Source: Rhizohabitans arisaemae
GTDB lineage: Bacteria > Actinomycetota > Actinomycetes > Streptosporangiales > Streptosporangiaceae
Direction: 5' to 3'
DNA: 64,000 nt
NCBI RefSeq assembly: GCF_025996515.1
Contig: NZ_BLRH01000029.1
Coordinates: forward strand, 124,001 to 188,000
Shown: piece after piece, positions 41,154 to 49,627 of the stretch
Layout: every line of letters starts with the position of its first letter
How positions within the stretch are numbered: position 1 is the first letter of the stretch
Position numbers and translations under genes: made by a program
Notes under the pieces: generated by a model
Told to the model about the DNA's origin: nothing
What the model saw: only the letters and a program-made list of their open reading frames with translations
The model's database searches: none

Positions 41154-44021
41154 TCAGTGCTGGCACCCGCAGATCGACGTGGTCAGGCGCCGGGCCATCG
41201 CGGTCACGTCGTCCCGGCTCAGGGAGGCGCCCACGGCGACCGCCTCCGTGTAGGTCTCCTCCGGCAGGGCGGAGCGTACCGAGAACGTGTTGCGCGGGCC
41301 GTCCAGCGGGTCCATGGCCTCGGGGGAGTAGCCGACCCGGCCGCCGATGGCCTCCACCGCGCCGAGCAGCATCGCGCCCTGCGTCGCCTGTCCCGCCATG
41401 CCGAGCGCGCCGGCCAGCACGTGCACGCCCGCGAGCCAGCTGGTCACGTCCAGTCCCCGGTCAAGCAGGATGATCATGTGTGCGGCCTGGCGGATCGCCT
41501 GGTTCGCGTCTCCCAGGTCCATGGACACCTTGGCGGCGATCCACCACGCCGAGACGGACGCCCACTCGTGCCCGCACAGATCGGCGATGGTGGCGGCCCG
41601 CATCAGCTGTTCGGACGCGAGCCGGAAGTCCCCGTTCGCCCTGGTGATCTGCCCGCGGATCATCATCGCCTCCGCCTCGATCCACGGCAGGCCGACGGAG
41701 GGGGCCAGCTGTGTCGCTTCGCGGATCAGCTCCTGGGCGCCTTCGGGGTCACCCGCGAGCTGCTGGAAGTAGGCCCGGTACGGGAGGGCCCGGGCGATGA
41801 CCTCGATCTCACCGGAGCGTTCGGCCGTCGTCGAGGCCAGGTTGGCGTCCTCGTTGCCGCCGAGCGCGTCCCCCACGAGGTAGCGCAGCATCGCCCGGCC
41901 CACCAGGACCTGCCCACGCTCGGGGTGCTCGGCGTCGGCGGAGCCGAGCGCCCGGTTCGCCCACCCGATGCCTTCGTGTCCCTGGCCGGTGCGATACCAG
42001 TACCAGGACAGCGACGCGATGAGGCGGAGTGCGGAGTCGACGTCGCCGGTCGACATGGCGTGGCTCAGCGCCGAGCGCATGTTGGCCTGTTCCTGCTGAA
42101 GCCGGCGCATCCAGATGTCGGCGTCGAACGATCGCATCCGGCGGCCGGCGGTGTCGGCCAGTGAGATCGCCCAGGCGAGGTGCCGGTCCGCCCAGCGGGG
42201 CCGCTCTTCCACGGTAAGCAGACGGTGCGCGTACTGTTTGATCGTTTCCAGGAGGCGGTAGCGGCGCGGGGTGTCCGCGGTCTCGGTGGTGACCAGCGAT
42301 TTGGCGATCAGCGCCCGCAGGTTCGGGAGGACTTTGGGCCGGTCGCTCAGCCACTGGGCCGCCTCCAGGTCGAAGCCTCCTTCGAACAGGGCGAGGCCGC
42401 CCAGGAGCTTCAGCTCGTCCTCGCTGAGGAGGCGGACGCTTGACTCGATCACCGCTTCCAGGTTGCGGTGCCGCGCCGGCGCCGTACGGGATCCCGAGGA
42501 CAGCAGGTCGAAGCGGTCGTCGAGGCCTTCGTGGATCTGCTCCAGGGACAGGATCCGCGTCTGGGCGGCGGCCAGTTCGATGGCGAGCGGAAGCCCGTCG
42601 AGGCTCCGGCAGATTTCGGCGATGAGCTCGCGTTCCGCGCGGCGGGGCCGCCATCCGGGCCGCAGGGAAACGGCTCGTTCGACGAACAGCTCGACGCCGG
42701 CGCCGTCCGGGTCCAGCGGCGGGAGTTCCCAGGTGACCTCTCCCGCGATCGCGAGGGCTTCCCGGCTGGTGGCGAGCAGCCGCAGGCCGGGGCAGCGCGT
42801 CACCAGCTCTTCGGCGTGGGCGGCGATCTCGTCCACGAGGTGCTCGCAGTTGTCCAGGACGAGGAGGATCTCGCGGTCGCCGATCGCGGCGGTCAGCTCG
42901 GCGGTGCTCTTGGCGAACGAGGCGCCTATGGTCGTACCGACGAGGTCGGGGAGGAGGGCGGGGTCGGTCAGGTCCGCGAGGAGTACGGCCCACGGGCCTT
43001 CGGCCACGGTGTACCCTCTGGCCGCCTCGAACGCGGTGCGCGTCTTGCCGGAACCGCCGGGGCCGGTGATCGTCACGATCCGGTGGGATGCCAGGAGGCC
43101 TTTGACCCCCGCCACGTCGTCGTCGCGGCCGATCAGTCTGGTCACCGGGGCCGGGATCGACGAGACCTGCGCACTCTTCGACGGGGCGGCGGGAGCGGGC
43201 CGGGGGACGACGGCCTGAACGCTTGTGCGCGGAGCGGCCCCGTCCAGTTCCGGATCCTGGTTGAGAACCGCGGTCTCCATGGCTCGCAGTCCGGGACCCG
43301 GGTCGACGCCCAGTTCTTCCAGCAGGTGTTCGCGGGCCGTGCGCAGCGCCGCCAGGGCGCCGCCTTGCCGCCCGCTCCGGTAGAGGGCGAGCGCGAGGAG
43401 CTCCCAGGCGCGCTCGGAGAGGGGGTGCTCGCGGACCAGCCCCTCCAGGTCGCTGAGGACCGAGGCGTCCACCCCCAGGGCGAGCCGGGCCGCCGCGTGG
43501 TCCTGGCGGGCGTCGAGGCGGGCGCTTTCCAGCCGGGCGATCTCGGCCGCCGCCACCTCACTGTCCTGCAGGTCGGCGTAGGCGGGTCCGCGCCAGAGGG
43601 CGAGCGCGGCCGACAGATGCTCCGCCGCCACCAGCGGTTCCTCTTTGAGCAGGCGGGAGCCGCGTTTGGCGAGTTCGGTGAAGCGCTCGGAGTCCACCGT
43701 CTCCGGCCGTACCCGCAGCGTGTAGCCGGGCCCTTGCCGGTCCACGATTCCGTGCGCGGTGCGGGGGGCGCGGTCCGGCTCAAGCGTTCGGCGCAGCCTG
43801 GTGACGTAGGAATGAAGGGTGCCGACCGCGGATTCGGGGGAACGCCCGTCCCAGATGGCCTCCACGATCCGATCGACGGTGACGACTCTGCCCTGTGCGA
43901 TGAGCAGGGTCGCGAGCAGCGCTTTGATCCTCGTCCCCCCGAGGTCGAGGTCGACGCCCTCCCGCGTCACGGTTAGCGGTCCAAGAACGGAAAAGTGAAG
44001 CTCGGCCCCCCTGGCATCCAC
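41154..44021 (-). CDS. AfsR-type SARP regulator (BTAD, NB-ARC-like ATPase, TPR), probable RiPP cluster regulator
   Basis: This 955-residue regulator has an N-terminal winged helix (LHFSVLGPLTVTREG, to about residue 100), a BTAD domain (to about 255), an ATPase with Walker A TGPGGSGKTRTAFEAA and Walker B ILLVLDNCEHLVDE, and a TPR-rich C-terminus. Such proteins activate antibiotic and RiPP clusters by binding direct repeats at promoters. It lies downstream of the C39 exporter on the same strand and is the only regulator next to the cluster. Compare the 770-residue relative at 2591, which lacks part of the C-terminus. Confidence 0.88.
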   Translation of the reverse strand: MDARGAELHFSVLGPLTVTREGVDLDLGGTRIKALLATLLIAQGRVVTVDRIVEAIWDGRSPESAVGTLHSYVTRLRRTLEPDRAPRTAHGIVDRQGPGYTLRVRPETVDSERFTELAKRGSRLLKEEPLVAAEHLSAALALWRGPAYADLQDSEVAAAEIARLESARLDARQDHAAARLALGVDASVLSDLEGLVREHPLSERAWELLALALYRSGRQGGALAALRTAREHLLEELGVDPGPGLRAMETAVLNQDPELDGAAPRTSVQAVVPRPAPAAPSKSAQVSSIPAPVTRLIGRDDDVAGVKGLLASHRIVTITGPGGSGKTRTAFEAARGYTVAEGPWAVLLADLTDPALLPDLVGTTIGASFAKSTAELTAAIGDREILLVLDNCEHLVDEIAAHAEELVTRCPGLRLLATSREALAIAGEVTWELPPLDPDGAGVELFVERAVSLRPGWRPRRAERELIAEICRSLDGLPLAIELAAAQTRILSLEQIHEGLDDRFDLLSSGSRTAPARHRNLEAVIESSVRLLSEDELKLLGGLALFEGGFDLEAAQWLSDRPKVLPNLRALIAKSLVTTETADTPRRYRLLETIKQYAHRLLTVEERPRWADRHLAWAISLADTAGRRMRSFDADIWMRRLQQEQANMRSALSHAMSTGDVDSALRLIASLSWYWYRTGQGHEGIGWANRALGSADAEHPERGQVLVGRAMLRYLVGDALGGNEDANLASTTAERSGEIEVIARALPYRAYFQQLAGDPEGAQELIREATQLAPSVGLPWIEAEAMMIRGQITRANGDFRLASEQLMRAATIADLCGHEWASVSAWWIAAKVSMDLGDANQAIRQAAHMIILLDRGLDVTSWLAGVHVLAGALGMAGQATQGAMLLGAVEAIGGRVGYSPEAMDPLDGPRNTFSVRSALPEETYTEAVAVGASLSRDDVTAMARRLTTSICGCQH

Positions 44022-44198
44022 AGCTGGCCTGTCCCTTCAGTCACGACCCTGCAAGGGTACGCAGGATAATCCCGGATTAGAACATCCGAAATTGTGACTG
44101 ACACCGTATTTTTATGACCTTTCAGTTTGCTTACTGCTTGGTGTCTCCTCAGGTCAGCTGCGGTGGAGGGGGTACGGGACGCCGCGGCGCCCGGCCTG

Positions 44199-44222
44199 AG
44201 CCGCCGCCGGCCGTACCGGCTC
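44199..44222. terminator. Weak hairpin after the exporter gene
   Basis: GAGCCG (44199-44204) pairs with CGGCTC (44217-44222) around 12 bases, about 30 bases past the exporter stop on the minus strand. The stem is short. Confidence 0.3.
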
Positions 44223-44249
44223 AGAGGTTGGACGCGGTCGCACGGCGGG

Positions 44250-46391
44250 TCAGCGGGAGGCCGCCTGGGCGGCGACCAGCGCGGCGTACTTGCCGCCCTC
44301 GGCCATGAGCCGATCGTGGGTGCCGCTCTGCACGATCCGCCCGGCGTCCAGCACCAGGATCAGATCGGCGTCCCTGATCGTGCTCAGCCGATGGGCGATC
44401 ACGATTCTGGTCTGCGAAAGCCAGCACAGATTGGATTCGATCGCCGCTTCGGTGACGCTGTCCAGGTTGCTGGTGGCCTCGTCGAGCAGGAGCACCTTCG
44501 GCTGGGACAGGACGGCGCGGGCCAGGGCCAGCCGCTGACGCTGACCGCCGGAGAGACCGCCGCCGTCGGTGAGCATGGTCTCGTACCCCATCGGCATCGC
44601 CATCACCTCGTCGTGCAAGGCGGCGAGGACGGACGCGTCCACGATGCGCTCCAGCGTGGCGTCGGGGTCGTTGAACGCGATGTTCTCCCGGATCGAGCCG
44701 TTGAACAGGGAAGGGTCCTGGGTGACCACCCCGAACTGGCGGCGGAGCGTGCGCAGGTTCAACTCCGGCAGCGGGACGCCGTCGTAGCGGATCTCGCCCT
44801 CCGTCGGGGTGTGCAGCGCCAGCAGCAGCTTGGCCAGCGTGCTCTTGCCCGAGCCCGAAGCCCCCACCAGGGCGACCTTCTGCCCCGGCCGGATGGAGAC
44901 CGAGACGTCGCGCACCGTCCAGGGCGCCCGCGGATCGTGGCGGAAACCGACCCGGTCGAGGTCGATGGCGCCACGCAGCCGCAGCACCTCGATGCCCTGG
45001 CCCGGTTCGGGGTCGGAGGCCAGGATGTCGGAGAGCCGGTCGAAGTGCGCACCCGCCTGCTGCAAGCTCTGCAGGCTGCTCATCAGCGAACTCAGCGGGG
45101 TCAGCGCGGCCAGCGCGACGGCGTTGAGCGCGATCAGCGTGCCCACGGTGAGCTGGCCCTCCAGCACCCGCCAGGTGCCGAGCCAGAGCAGTCCGAGCGG
45201 GGTGACCACCCGGATCGCGGACAGTGCCGCCTCCAGGACGCCGTGGGTGAGCCCGCCGCGGACGTCCGCGTTGAGCTGCCTGGAGAAGTGGGCCGACCAC
45301 TGATCCACCGCACGTTCCTCGGCGCCGGACGCCTTCAACGTCTCGATTCCGCTGATCGTCTGGATGAGGCTGCCCTGTGAGGCGGACAGGGCGGTCAGCT
45401 CCTGCCGGGCCAGGAGGTTGACCCGGCGGGCGGTGACCAGCAGCAGGAGTGACTGGAGCGCCACCACGCCGGTCAGGGCCAGCCCGAACACCGGATCCCG
45501 GAAGTAGACCAGCACCAGGTAGCCGATGGCGAGGGGCCCGTCCAGCAGCGCCGTGACGATCTGACCGGTGAGGATGTCCCGAAGGGCCGACACGCTGGTG
45601 GCCCTGGTCACCAGGTCGCCGGTGCCGCGCTGGGAGAAGTACCGGTAGGGCAGGGCCACCAGGTGGCCGACCACCCCCTCGGTGAGCTCCTGGTCGGCGC
45701 GGGCCCGTACCGCCACCAGCAGGGCGGCCCGCAGGTAGCCGATGACGAACTGCGCCACCCCGGCCAGCAGCACGGCCACGCCCAGCAGCGGCAGCAGGTC
45801 CACGGCGCGTTCCGGGACGATCGTGTCGATGAGCAGTTCGGCGAAGAACGGCAGGGCCAGCCCCAGCAGCTGCAGCAGGAGCGAGGCCGTGACGATCTGT
45901 GCGAAGAGGCCGCGGCGGCGCCGCACCAGGGTGTGCAGGAACTCCCGCCGCCAGGTGCTCGCCGCCGAGGACGAGCCGCGCTGGAACCCCTCGCTCGGCT
46001 CGAAGGCCAGCAGGACGCCGGTAAACCCCGCGCTGAACTCCGCCGCGGTCAGCTGCCGGCGCCCCTGACCGGGGTCGACCACGGTCACCCGGTCCGGCGA
46101 CCGGCGTTCGACCACCACGAAATGGCGGAACTCCCAGTGGACTATCGCCGGGAGCGGCACGCGAGCCAGATCCTCGGGAGCCAGGGAGAACGCCCGGGCC
46201 TTCAGGCCGTGCTCACGGGCACCCTCCAGGATGGCCCGTGCGGTCAGCCCGTCCCTGCCCACACCCAGCCGCTCCGACACCGCGTGCACGGTGGTGCGCT
46301 GCCCGTGGTGGCCGAGGACCATGGCCAGGCACGCGGCGCCGCACTCGGTGACCGTGTTCTGCAGGATGACGGGGACACGGCGGCGTCTCAC
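44250..46391 (-). CDS. C39 peptidase-containing ABC exporter (PCAT) for GG-leader peptides
   Basis: This 713-residue protein should cut leader peptides after GG and export the core. The N-terminal C39 peptidase has the oxyanion Gln11, catalytic Cys17 (QNTVTECGAAC), His90 (WEFRHFVVV) and Asp106 (VVDPGQG). Six membrane helices follow (about residues 160-440), then an ATPase with Walker A GASGSGKST, signature LSGGQRQR and Walker B LLLDEATSNLD. All three precursor peptides at 49126-49780 carry a GG site. The GTG start overlaps the stop of a 21-codon ORF. Confidence 0.93.
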   Translation of the reverse strand: MRRRRVPVILQNTVTECGAACLAMVLGHHGQRTTVHAVSERLGVGRDGLTARAILEGAREHGLKARAFSLAPEDLARVPLPAIVHWEFRHFVVVERRSPDRVTVVDPGQGRRQLTAAEFSAGFTGVLLAFEPSEGFQRGSSSAASTWRREFLHTLVRRRRGLFAQIVTASLLLQLLGLALPFFAELLIDTIVPERAVDLLPLLGVAVLLAGVAQFVIGYLRAALLVAVRARADQELTEGVVGHLVALPYRYFSQRGTGDLVTRATSVSALRDILTGQIVTALLDGPLAIGYLVLVYFRDPVFGLALTGVVALQSLLLLVTARRVNLLARQELTALSASQGSLIQTISGIETLKASGAEERAVDQWSAHFSRQLNADVRGGLTHGVLEAALSAIRVVTPLGLLWLGTWRVLEGQLTVGTLIALNAVALAALTPLSSLMSSLQSLQQAGAHFDRLSDILASDPEPGQGIEVLRLRGAIDLDRVGFRHDPRAPWTVRDVSVSIRPGQKVALVGASGSGKSTLAKLLLALHTPTEGEIRYDGVPLPELNLRTLRRQFGVVTQDPSLFNGSIRENIAFNDPDATLERIVDASVLAALHDEVMAMPMGYETMLTDGGGLSGGQRQRLALARAVLSQPKVLLLDEATSNLDSVTEAAIESNLCWLSQTRIVIAHRLSTIRDADLILVLDAGRIVQSGTHDRLMAEGGKYAALVAAQAASR

Positions 46392-46453
46392 CGGGCGGCC
46401 TCCGGCACGGGTACGGCCGAGACGGCCGGCGGGACGAGGACGGCGTCTCTCAT
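46388..46453 (-). CDS. 21-residue ORF coupled on both sides
   Basis: The ATG at 46453 overlaps the stop of the HlyD-like stub (ATGA) and its own stop overlaps the exporter start (GTGA). The peptide is MRDAVLVPPAVSAVPVPEAA plus a final Arg. No GG site, cysteines or membrane helix are present. It may only carry ribosomes from one gene to the next, or be a small protein of the export complex. The exact double overlap argues against chance. Confidence 0.5.
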   Translation of the reverse strand: MRDAVLVPPAVSAVPVPEAAR

Positions 46454-46839
46454 CGGCGCAGGTCCAGAAGGAGTACGGCCAGGATGGCGCCGGACGCCAC
46501 CAGTGCGGCCACCACGATCCACAGCAGCAGGAACGACGGACCGCTGATCATGAGCGGCATGCGGGTCGCGGCACGGGATCCGGCCGCGTGGCGGATCGCC
46601 TCCTCGCGGAAGAGACCTCCGGCCGGGCGCGCCACGGGGGAGGGGGCGGCAGGGGCCGCCTGCGGAGCGGGGCCGGCGGGCACGACCCGGTGGCCGGGAT
46701 CGGCCGGGGCGAACCGGGGAGGACCCGGTGGGGAGGTCTGGGGAGCGGGACCGGAAGGTGCGGCCTGGGCGTCGACCGGATGGCTCGCCCGGAACCGGGC
46801 CGGAGCCTGCATGGGATGGGTGCGGTCGTGGTCGGTCAT
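46450..46839 (-). CDS. Truncated HlyD-like membrane stub (exporter partner)
   Basis: This 129-residue protein has a long Pro/Ala-rich N-terminal region, then GLFREEAIRHAAGSRAATRM and one membrane helix (FLLLWIVVAALVASGAILAV) close to the C-terminus. The Phe-Arg-Glu-Glu-Ala lead-in before the helix resembles the beginning of HlyD-type membrane fusion proteins, but the whole extracytoplasmic barrel and hairpin are missing. Context next to the C39 exporter supports a partner role. The ATG at 46839 follows GAGG. Alternative: an unrelated single-pass protein. Confidence 0.6.
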   Translation of the reverse strand: MTDHDRTHPMQAPARFRASHPVDAQAAPSGPAPQTSPPGPPRFAPADPGHRVVPAGPAPQAAPAAPSPVARPAGGLFREEAIRHAAGSRAATRMPLMISGPSFLLLWIVVAALVASGAILAVLLLDLRR

Positions 46840-46920
46840 GGAACGGAACCTCAAAACGCTGGACGGGACAGTGGGATGGCCGGGTACCGTCCGTGGACGC
46901 CCCGATCGGGGGCTCCCCCA

Positions 46921-47050
46921 CCGGCGGCGGCGGAGGATCGGCATCGGAGGTTGGGGAGAGAATGCCGATCTCCGGCCGCCGCCGGTCCCCGTGGCGGCGG
47001 CGGAGAATCGGCTGTTAAGGGGGAGAACGCCGATCTCCTGCCGCCGCCGG
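46921..47050. repeat. Four alternating inverted copies of a 20-22-bp GC-rich repeat
   Basis: Copies A (46921-46942) and C (46993-47012) read GGCGGCGGCGGAG then G or A, then ATCGGC; copies B (46964-46985) and D (47029-47050) are their inverse, beginning GCCGATCTCC. A can pair with B and C with D, or B with C, so mutually exclusive hairpins can form. They fill most of the gap between the TIGR04500-like gene and the HlyD-like stub, all transcribed on the minus strand. Confidence 0.8.
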
Positions 47051-47052
47051 TG

Positions 47053-47093
47053 CCGCGCCTCGTCGCCGAGGCGTCATCGACGACGAGGCGCGG
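47053..47093 (-). terminator. Hairpin after the maturation protein gene
   Basis: CCGCGCCTCGTCG (47053-47065) and CGACGAGGCGCGG (47081-47093) form a perfect 13-bp stem starting four bases past the stop on the minus strand. It probably limits readthrough into the exporter genes. Confidence 0.75.
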
Positions 47094-47096
47094 TGC

Positions 47097-48092
47097 TTAG
47101 AGCCAGAACCACCTGATGCGCGCCTTGGCCCGCCGGTCCGCCAGGTAGGCGGTGAAGGCGGCCCGCCCCGCCGCGGCCAGCGCGACGGCGTCGGGCCGGG
47201 CCGGGCGACGTCGCCGTACGGCACCGAAGAGGAACGTGTCCCGGTACGGCACGGGGCCGACCGCCGAGCCCTCGGCGGCGTTTCGCAGCGGCTCGGGCAG
47301 TTCGGCCGCCATCCGGTCGGCCACCTGGACGGTGAGTTCACCGGAGAGGTCCGCGACCGCCGCGGCCACCGCCGAGAAGGGGTCGTCCTGGCCGGCCAGC
47401 TCGGCGAGACCGGACTCGGGGCCGAGCACCCACACGGCCGACACCTGGTCGAACTCCCGGATGTGATCGTCGAAGTAGGTTCGGGCCGACTCGCGCTCGA
47501 CGCGGTCCCGGAACCGGTTGGCCCTGGCCACGGAGTACAGGTGGTTCTGGTACGCCTCGGGGGTCAGGTTGACCTCTTCCAGCCACCGGGACATGGCGGC
47601 TCGGCTGTACAGGCCGCGCCGGCGGCGGTAGTCGTCGGAGGCCCGCTGCAGCTCCTCCGGGGAAGGTTCCGGCTCGCCTGCGGTCTCGAGCTGGAAGATG
47701 CAGTGGTCGATGAGGTCGTCGTGGACGGTGCGGTCACGCTCGGCGTGGGCCCGCAGGGTGAGCAGCGCCGTCTGGACGGAGATCTCCTCGTCGTCCACAC
47801 TGAGCACCTTGCTCGCCGCCCAGTGCGTCGAGTGGTCGATCGTCCACGGGACGCCGTCCTCGACGGACGCGGTGATCGCGACGGTGCCGCCGTCCGGATG
47901 GTCGACGAGCAGGTCGTAGTCGACCGTCGTGGTGCCCGGGCGGATGTCCGGGACGAGCTGGGCGCGGGATTCGGGGTGGGCGGCGCGCCAGGCGGCGACG
48001 GCCCGCTTCGCGTCCGGTACGCCTGTACGGTCGCGCGGCAGCCCGCGGAGCAGGTCCACCGCCGCGGCGAGGGTCTCCGGGTAGCCGGTCAC
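47097..48092 (-). CDS. Putative peptide maturation protein (TIGR04500 / PpiC-related)
   Basis: This 331-residue protein starts at a GTG overlapping the ATP-grasp stop. The N-terminal half has the pattern TVDYDLLVDHPDGGTVAITA; the C-terminal half has a SurA/PpiC-like helical section (YSRAAMSRWLEEVNLTPEAY, RDRVERESARTYFDDH) followed by LGPESGLAEL. This combination fits the TIGR04500 family, known only as a putative RiPP maturation protein beside ATP-grasp enzymes. It may bind the precursors or isomerise prolyl bonds. Soluble and cytoplasmic. Confidence 0.78.
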   Translation of the reverse strand: MTGYPETLAAAVDLLRGLPRDRTGVPDAKRAVAAWRAAHPESRAQLVPDIRPGTTTVDYDLLVDHPDGGTVAITASVEDGVPWTIDHSTHWAASKVLSVDDEEISVQTALLTLRAHAERDRTVHDDLIDHCIFQLETAGEPEPSPEELQRASDDYRRRRGLYSRAAMSRWLEEVNLTPEAYQNHLYSVARANRFRDRVERESARTYFDDHIREFDQVSAVWVLGPESGLAELAGQDDPFSAVAAAVADLSGELTVQVADRMAAELPEPLRNAAEGSAVGPVPYRDTFLFGAVRRRRPARPDAVALAAAGRAAFTAYLADRRAKARIRWFWL

Positions 48093-49081
48093 GCGGGCAC
48101 CCCCTGTACTGCCGGGCGCTCGTCGGCGGCCAAGCGCTCGGCGATCGCCTCGGAGATGGGCAGGCCGGTGACCTCCTCCACCCATCCCCACTGACCGTTG
48201 GGATTGAGTTCCAGGTACACGTACTCGCCTTCCGGGGTGAGGATCATGTCGATACAGCCGAAGTCCAACCCCAGGGACCTGACCAGCTCCACGCAGCGCC
48301 GCTCCAGATCCTTCGGCAGGTCGTAAACGCCGTACTCGGTGAAGGTGCCTTCGTAGTGCCGGAAGTCGTCGAGGGTGGCCCGTGATCCCTGAGAGTGGAT
48401 CTCCGCGGTGAAGACCTGGTCGCCGACGACGTTGATCCGCAGCTCCACGGCCTTGTCGACCCTGGGCTGGAGGATCACGGGTGCGTGGACGAGTCGGTGA
48501 CGACTGGTGAGGTGGCGCCGGGTGACCGCCGTGGTGTAGAAGGCGTTCCCGAACCCGTCGAAGTTGTAGGGGAGGGCCTCAACCTCCTTGGCCATGAGCC
48601 GGCCGCCCGCCTCGGACCACGCCACGGCCAGGCCCTCGGGGTCGTTGGTGACGGTGGTGTCGGGAACGGTGAAGCCGAGCTTGGCCGCGGCGGCAAGGTT
48701 GACCAGCTTGCTCTGGGTACGGATGAGTACGCCGAGCCGTGCCGGGAACCAGCGGGTTTCGAAGGTGTCCTCCCAGCCGTCGAGGAAGATCCGTCCGATC
48801 CTCTCCACATACCGCCGATAGCCGGGGTCCATGGTGTCCGACGCCGCGCGCGGATCGCGAGGACGCCGTATCCATACAGCGCTGACATCCGCTGAGTCGA
48901 TCTCCGCGTCCGCCGTCACCAGGGTGTGCCGCCACGCTCCGCCGACCAGCCGGGACGTCATCCGGGCGGAGACGGGGAAGTCGCCGGGATCCCAGCGATA
49001 GACCTCGATACCGCGTTCGAGGAGCTTACGGAGGACGAGGTCGACCGATCGGTCGTCCTCGCTGCTGAGTATCAGGATCAC
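48089..49081 (-). CDS. MvdD-like ATP-grasp peptide ligase (graspetide maturase)
   Basis: This 330-residue ATP-grasp enzyme should join Asp/Glu side chains to Ser/Thr or Lys of a precursor peptide (graspetide omega-ester or amide rings). It has VYRWDPGDFP near the N-terminus, the ATP-binding Lys segment GRLMAKEVEALPYN, ELRINVVGDQVFTAEIHSQ, and the hallmark metal motif YLELNPNGQWGWVEE near the C-terminus. The three precursor genes lie immediately upstream on the same strand, so they are its substrates. It could be the first modifying enzyme of the cluster. Confidence 0.9.
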   Translation of the reverse strand: MILILSSEDDRSVDLVLRKLLERGIEVYRWDPGDFPVSARMTSRLVGGAWRHTLVTADAEIDSADVSAVWIRRPRDPRAASDTMDPGYRRYVERIGRIFLDGWEDTFETRWFPARLGVLIRTQSKLVNLAAAAKLGFTVPDTTVTNDPEGLAVAWSEAGGRLMAKEVEALPYNFDGFGNAFYTTAVTRRHLTSRHRLVHAPVILQPRVDKAVELRINVVGDQVFTAEIHSQGSRATLDDFRHYEGTFTEYGVYDLPKDLERRCVELVRSLGLDFGCIDMILTPEGEYVYLELNPNGQWGWVEEVTGLPISEAIAERLAADERPAVQGVPA

Positions 49082-49125
49082 CAGATTTCCTCAAGTGGTA
49101 GGGCGGAGCCGCCCCGGATCGGTTG

Positions 49126-49290
49126 CTAGCTGACGTCCCTGCAGCTGTCCGGCTGACCGTTGTTGATCGAGGTGCAGTACTTTCCGGTCGCGGGCTCCAT
49201 CCCCGGACGGCCGCCGATGACGGTATCGAGGGCGTCGTCGGTGAGCTCGAAAGCCGCAGCGTCGTCGAGGTCGTCGATGCGAATGGTCAT
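49126..49290 (-). CDS. RiPP precursor peptide 1
   Basis: This 54-residue peptide has the leader MTIRIDDLDDAAAFELTDDA ending in VIGG (cut after residue 27), then the core RPGMEPATGKYCTSINNGQP followed by DSCRDVS. The leader matches the double-glycine type cut by C39 exporters and is nearly the same in peptides 2 and 3. The core has two cysteines, four Ser/Thr and acidic residues suited to ring formation by the ATP-grasp enzyme. No Trp is present. It is the last of three tandem precursor genes. Confidence 0.9.
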   Translation of the reverse strand: MTIRIDDLDDAAAFELTDDALDTVIGGRPGMEPATGKYCTSINNGQPDSCRDVS

Positions 49291-49341
49291 TTTCTTGATT
49301 CCTGTCTCGCGTCGTTGTCGGGGGGCCGGCTTGGGATGGGA

Positions 49342-49362
49342 TGGCACCGCGAGACGGTGCCA
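49342..49362 (-). promoter_or_regulatory. Hairpin between precursor genes 2 and 1
   Basis: TGGCACCG (49342-49349) and CGGTGCCA (49355-49362) form a perfect 8-bp stem with a five-base loop, starting 10 bases after the stop of precursor 2 on the minus strand. It may end or stabilise the upstream message, setting the ratio of peptides to enzymes. Confidence 0.65.
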
Positions 49363-49372
49363 CCCCACGTGA

Positions 49373-49537
49373 TCAGCCCTGCCAGTCCCGGCAGTTGTCC
49401 GACTGGCCGTTGGTGGCGGCGCACACGATCATGCTCGGGCCCAGCATGCCATCACGACCGCCGATGACGGTGTCCAAGGCGTCGTCGGTGAGCTCGACAG
49501 CCGCAGAGGCGTCGAGGTCGTCGATACGAACGGTCAT
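49373..49537 (-). CDS. RiPP precursor peptide 2
   Basis: This 54-residue peptide has the leader MTVRIDDLDASAAVELTDDA ending in VIGG, then the core RDGMLGPSMIVCAATNGQSD followed by NCRDWQG. Cysteines and the NGQxDxCRD pattern align with precursor 1, so the two are sequence variants of one scaffold. It is the only one of the three cores with a tryptophan, which matters if the radical SAM enzyme is a Trp methyltransferase. The frame is short but is backed by its near-identical leader. Confidence 0.9.
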   Translation of the reverse strand: MTVRIDDLDASAAVELTDDALDTVIGGRDGMLGPSMIVCAATNGQSDNCRDWQG

Positions 49538-49627
49538 TGGTTCACGTTCCTTTGTGGTATGGGTTTCGCGCGGGCCGGTCCTCGCCGGACTGACTCGCGG
49601 TGAAATCGGCGACTTGACGGAGACGTA

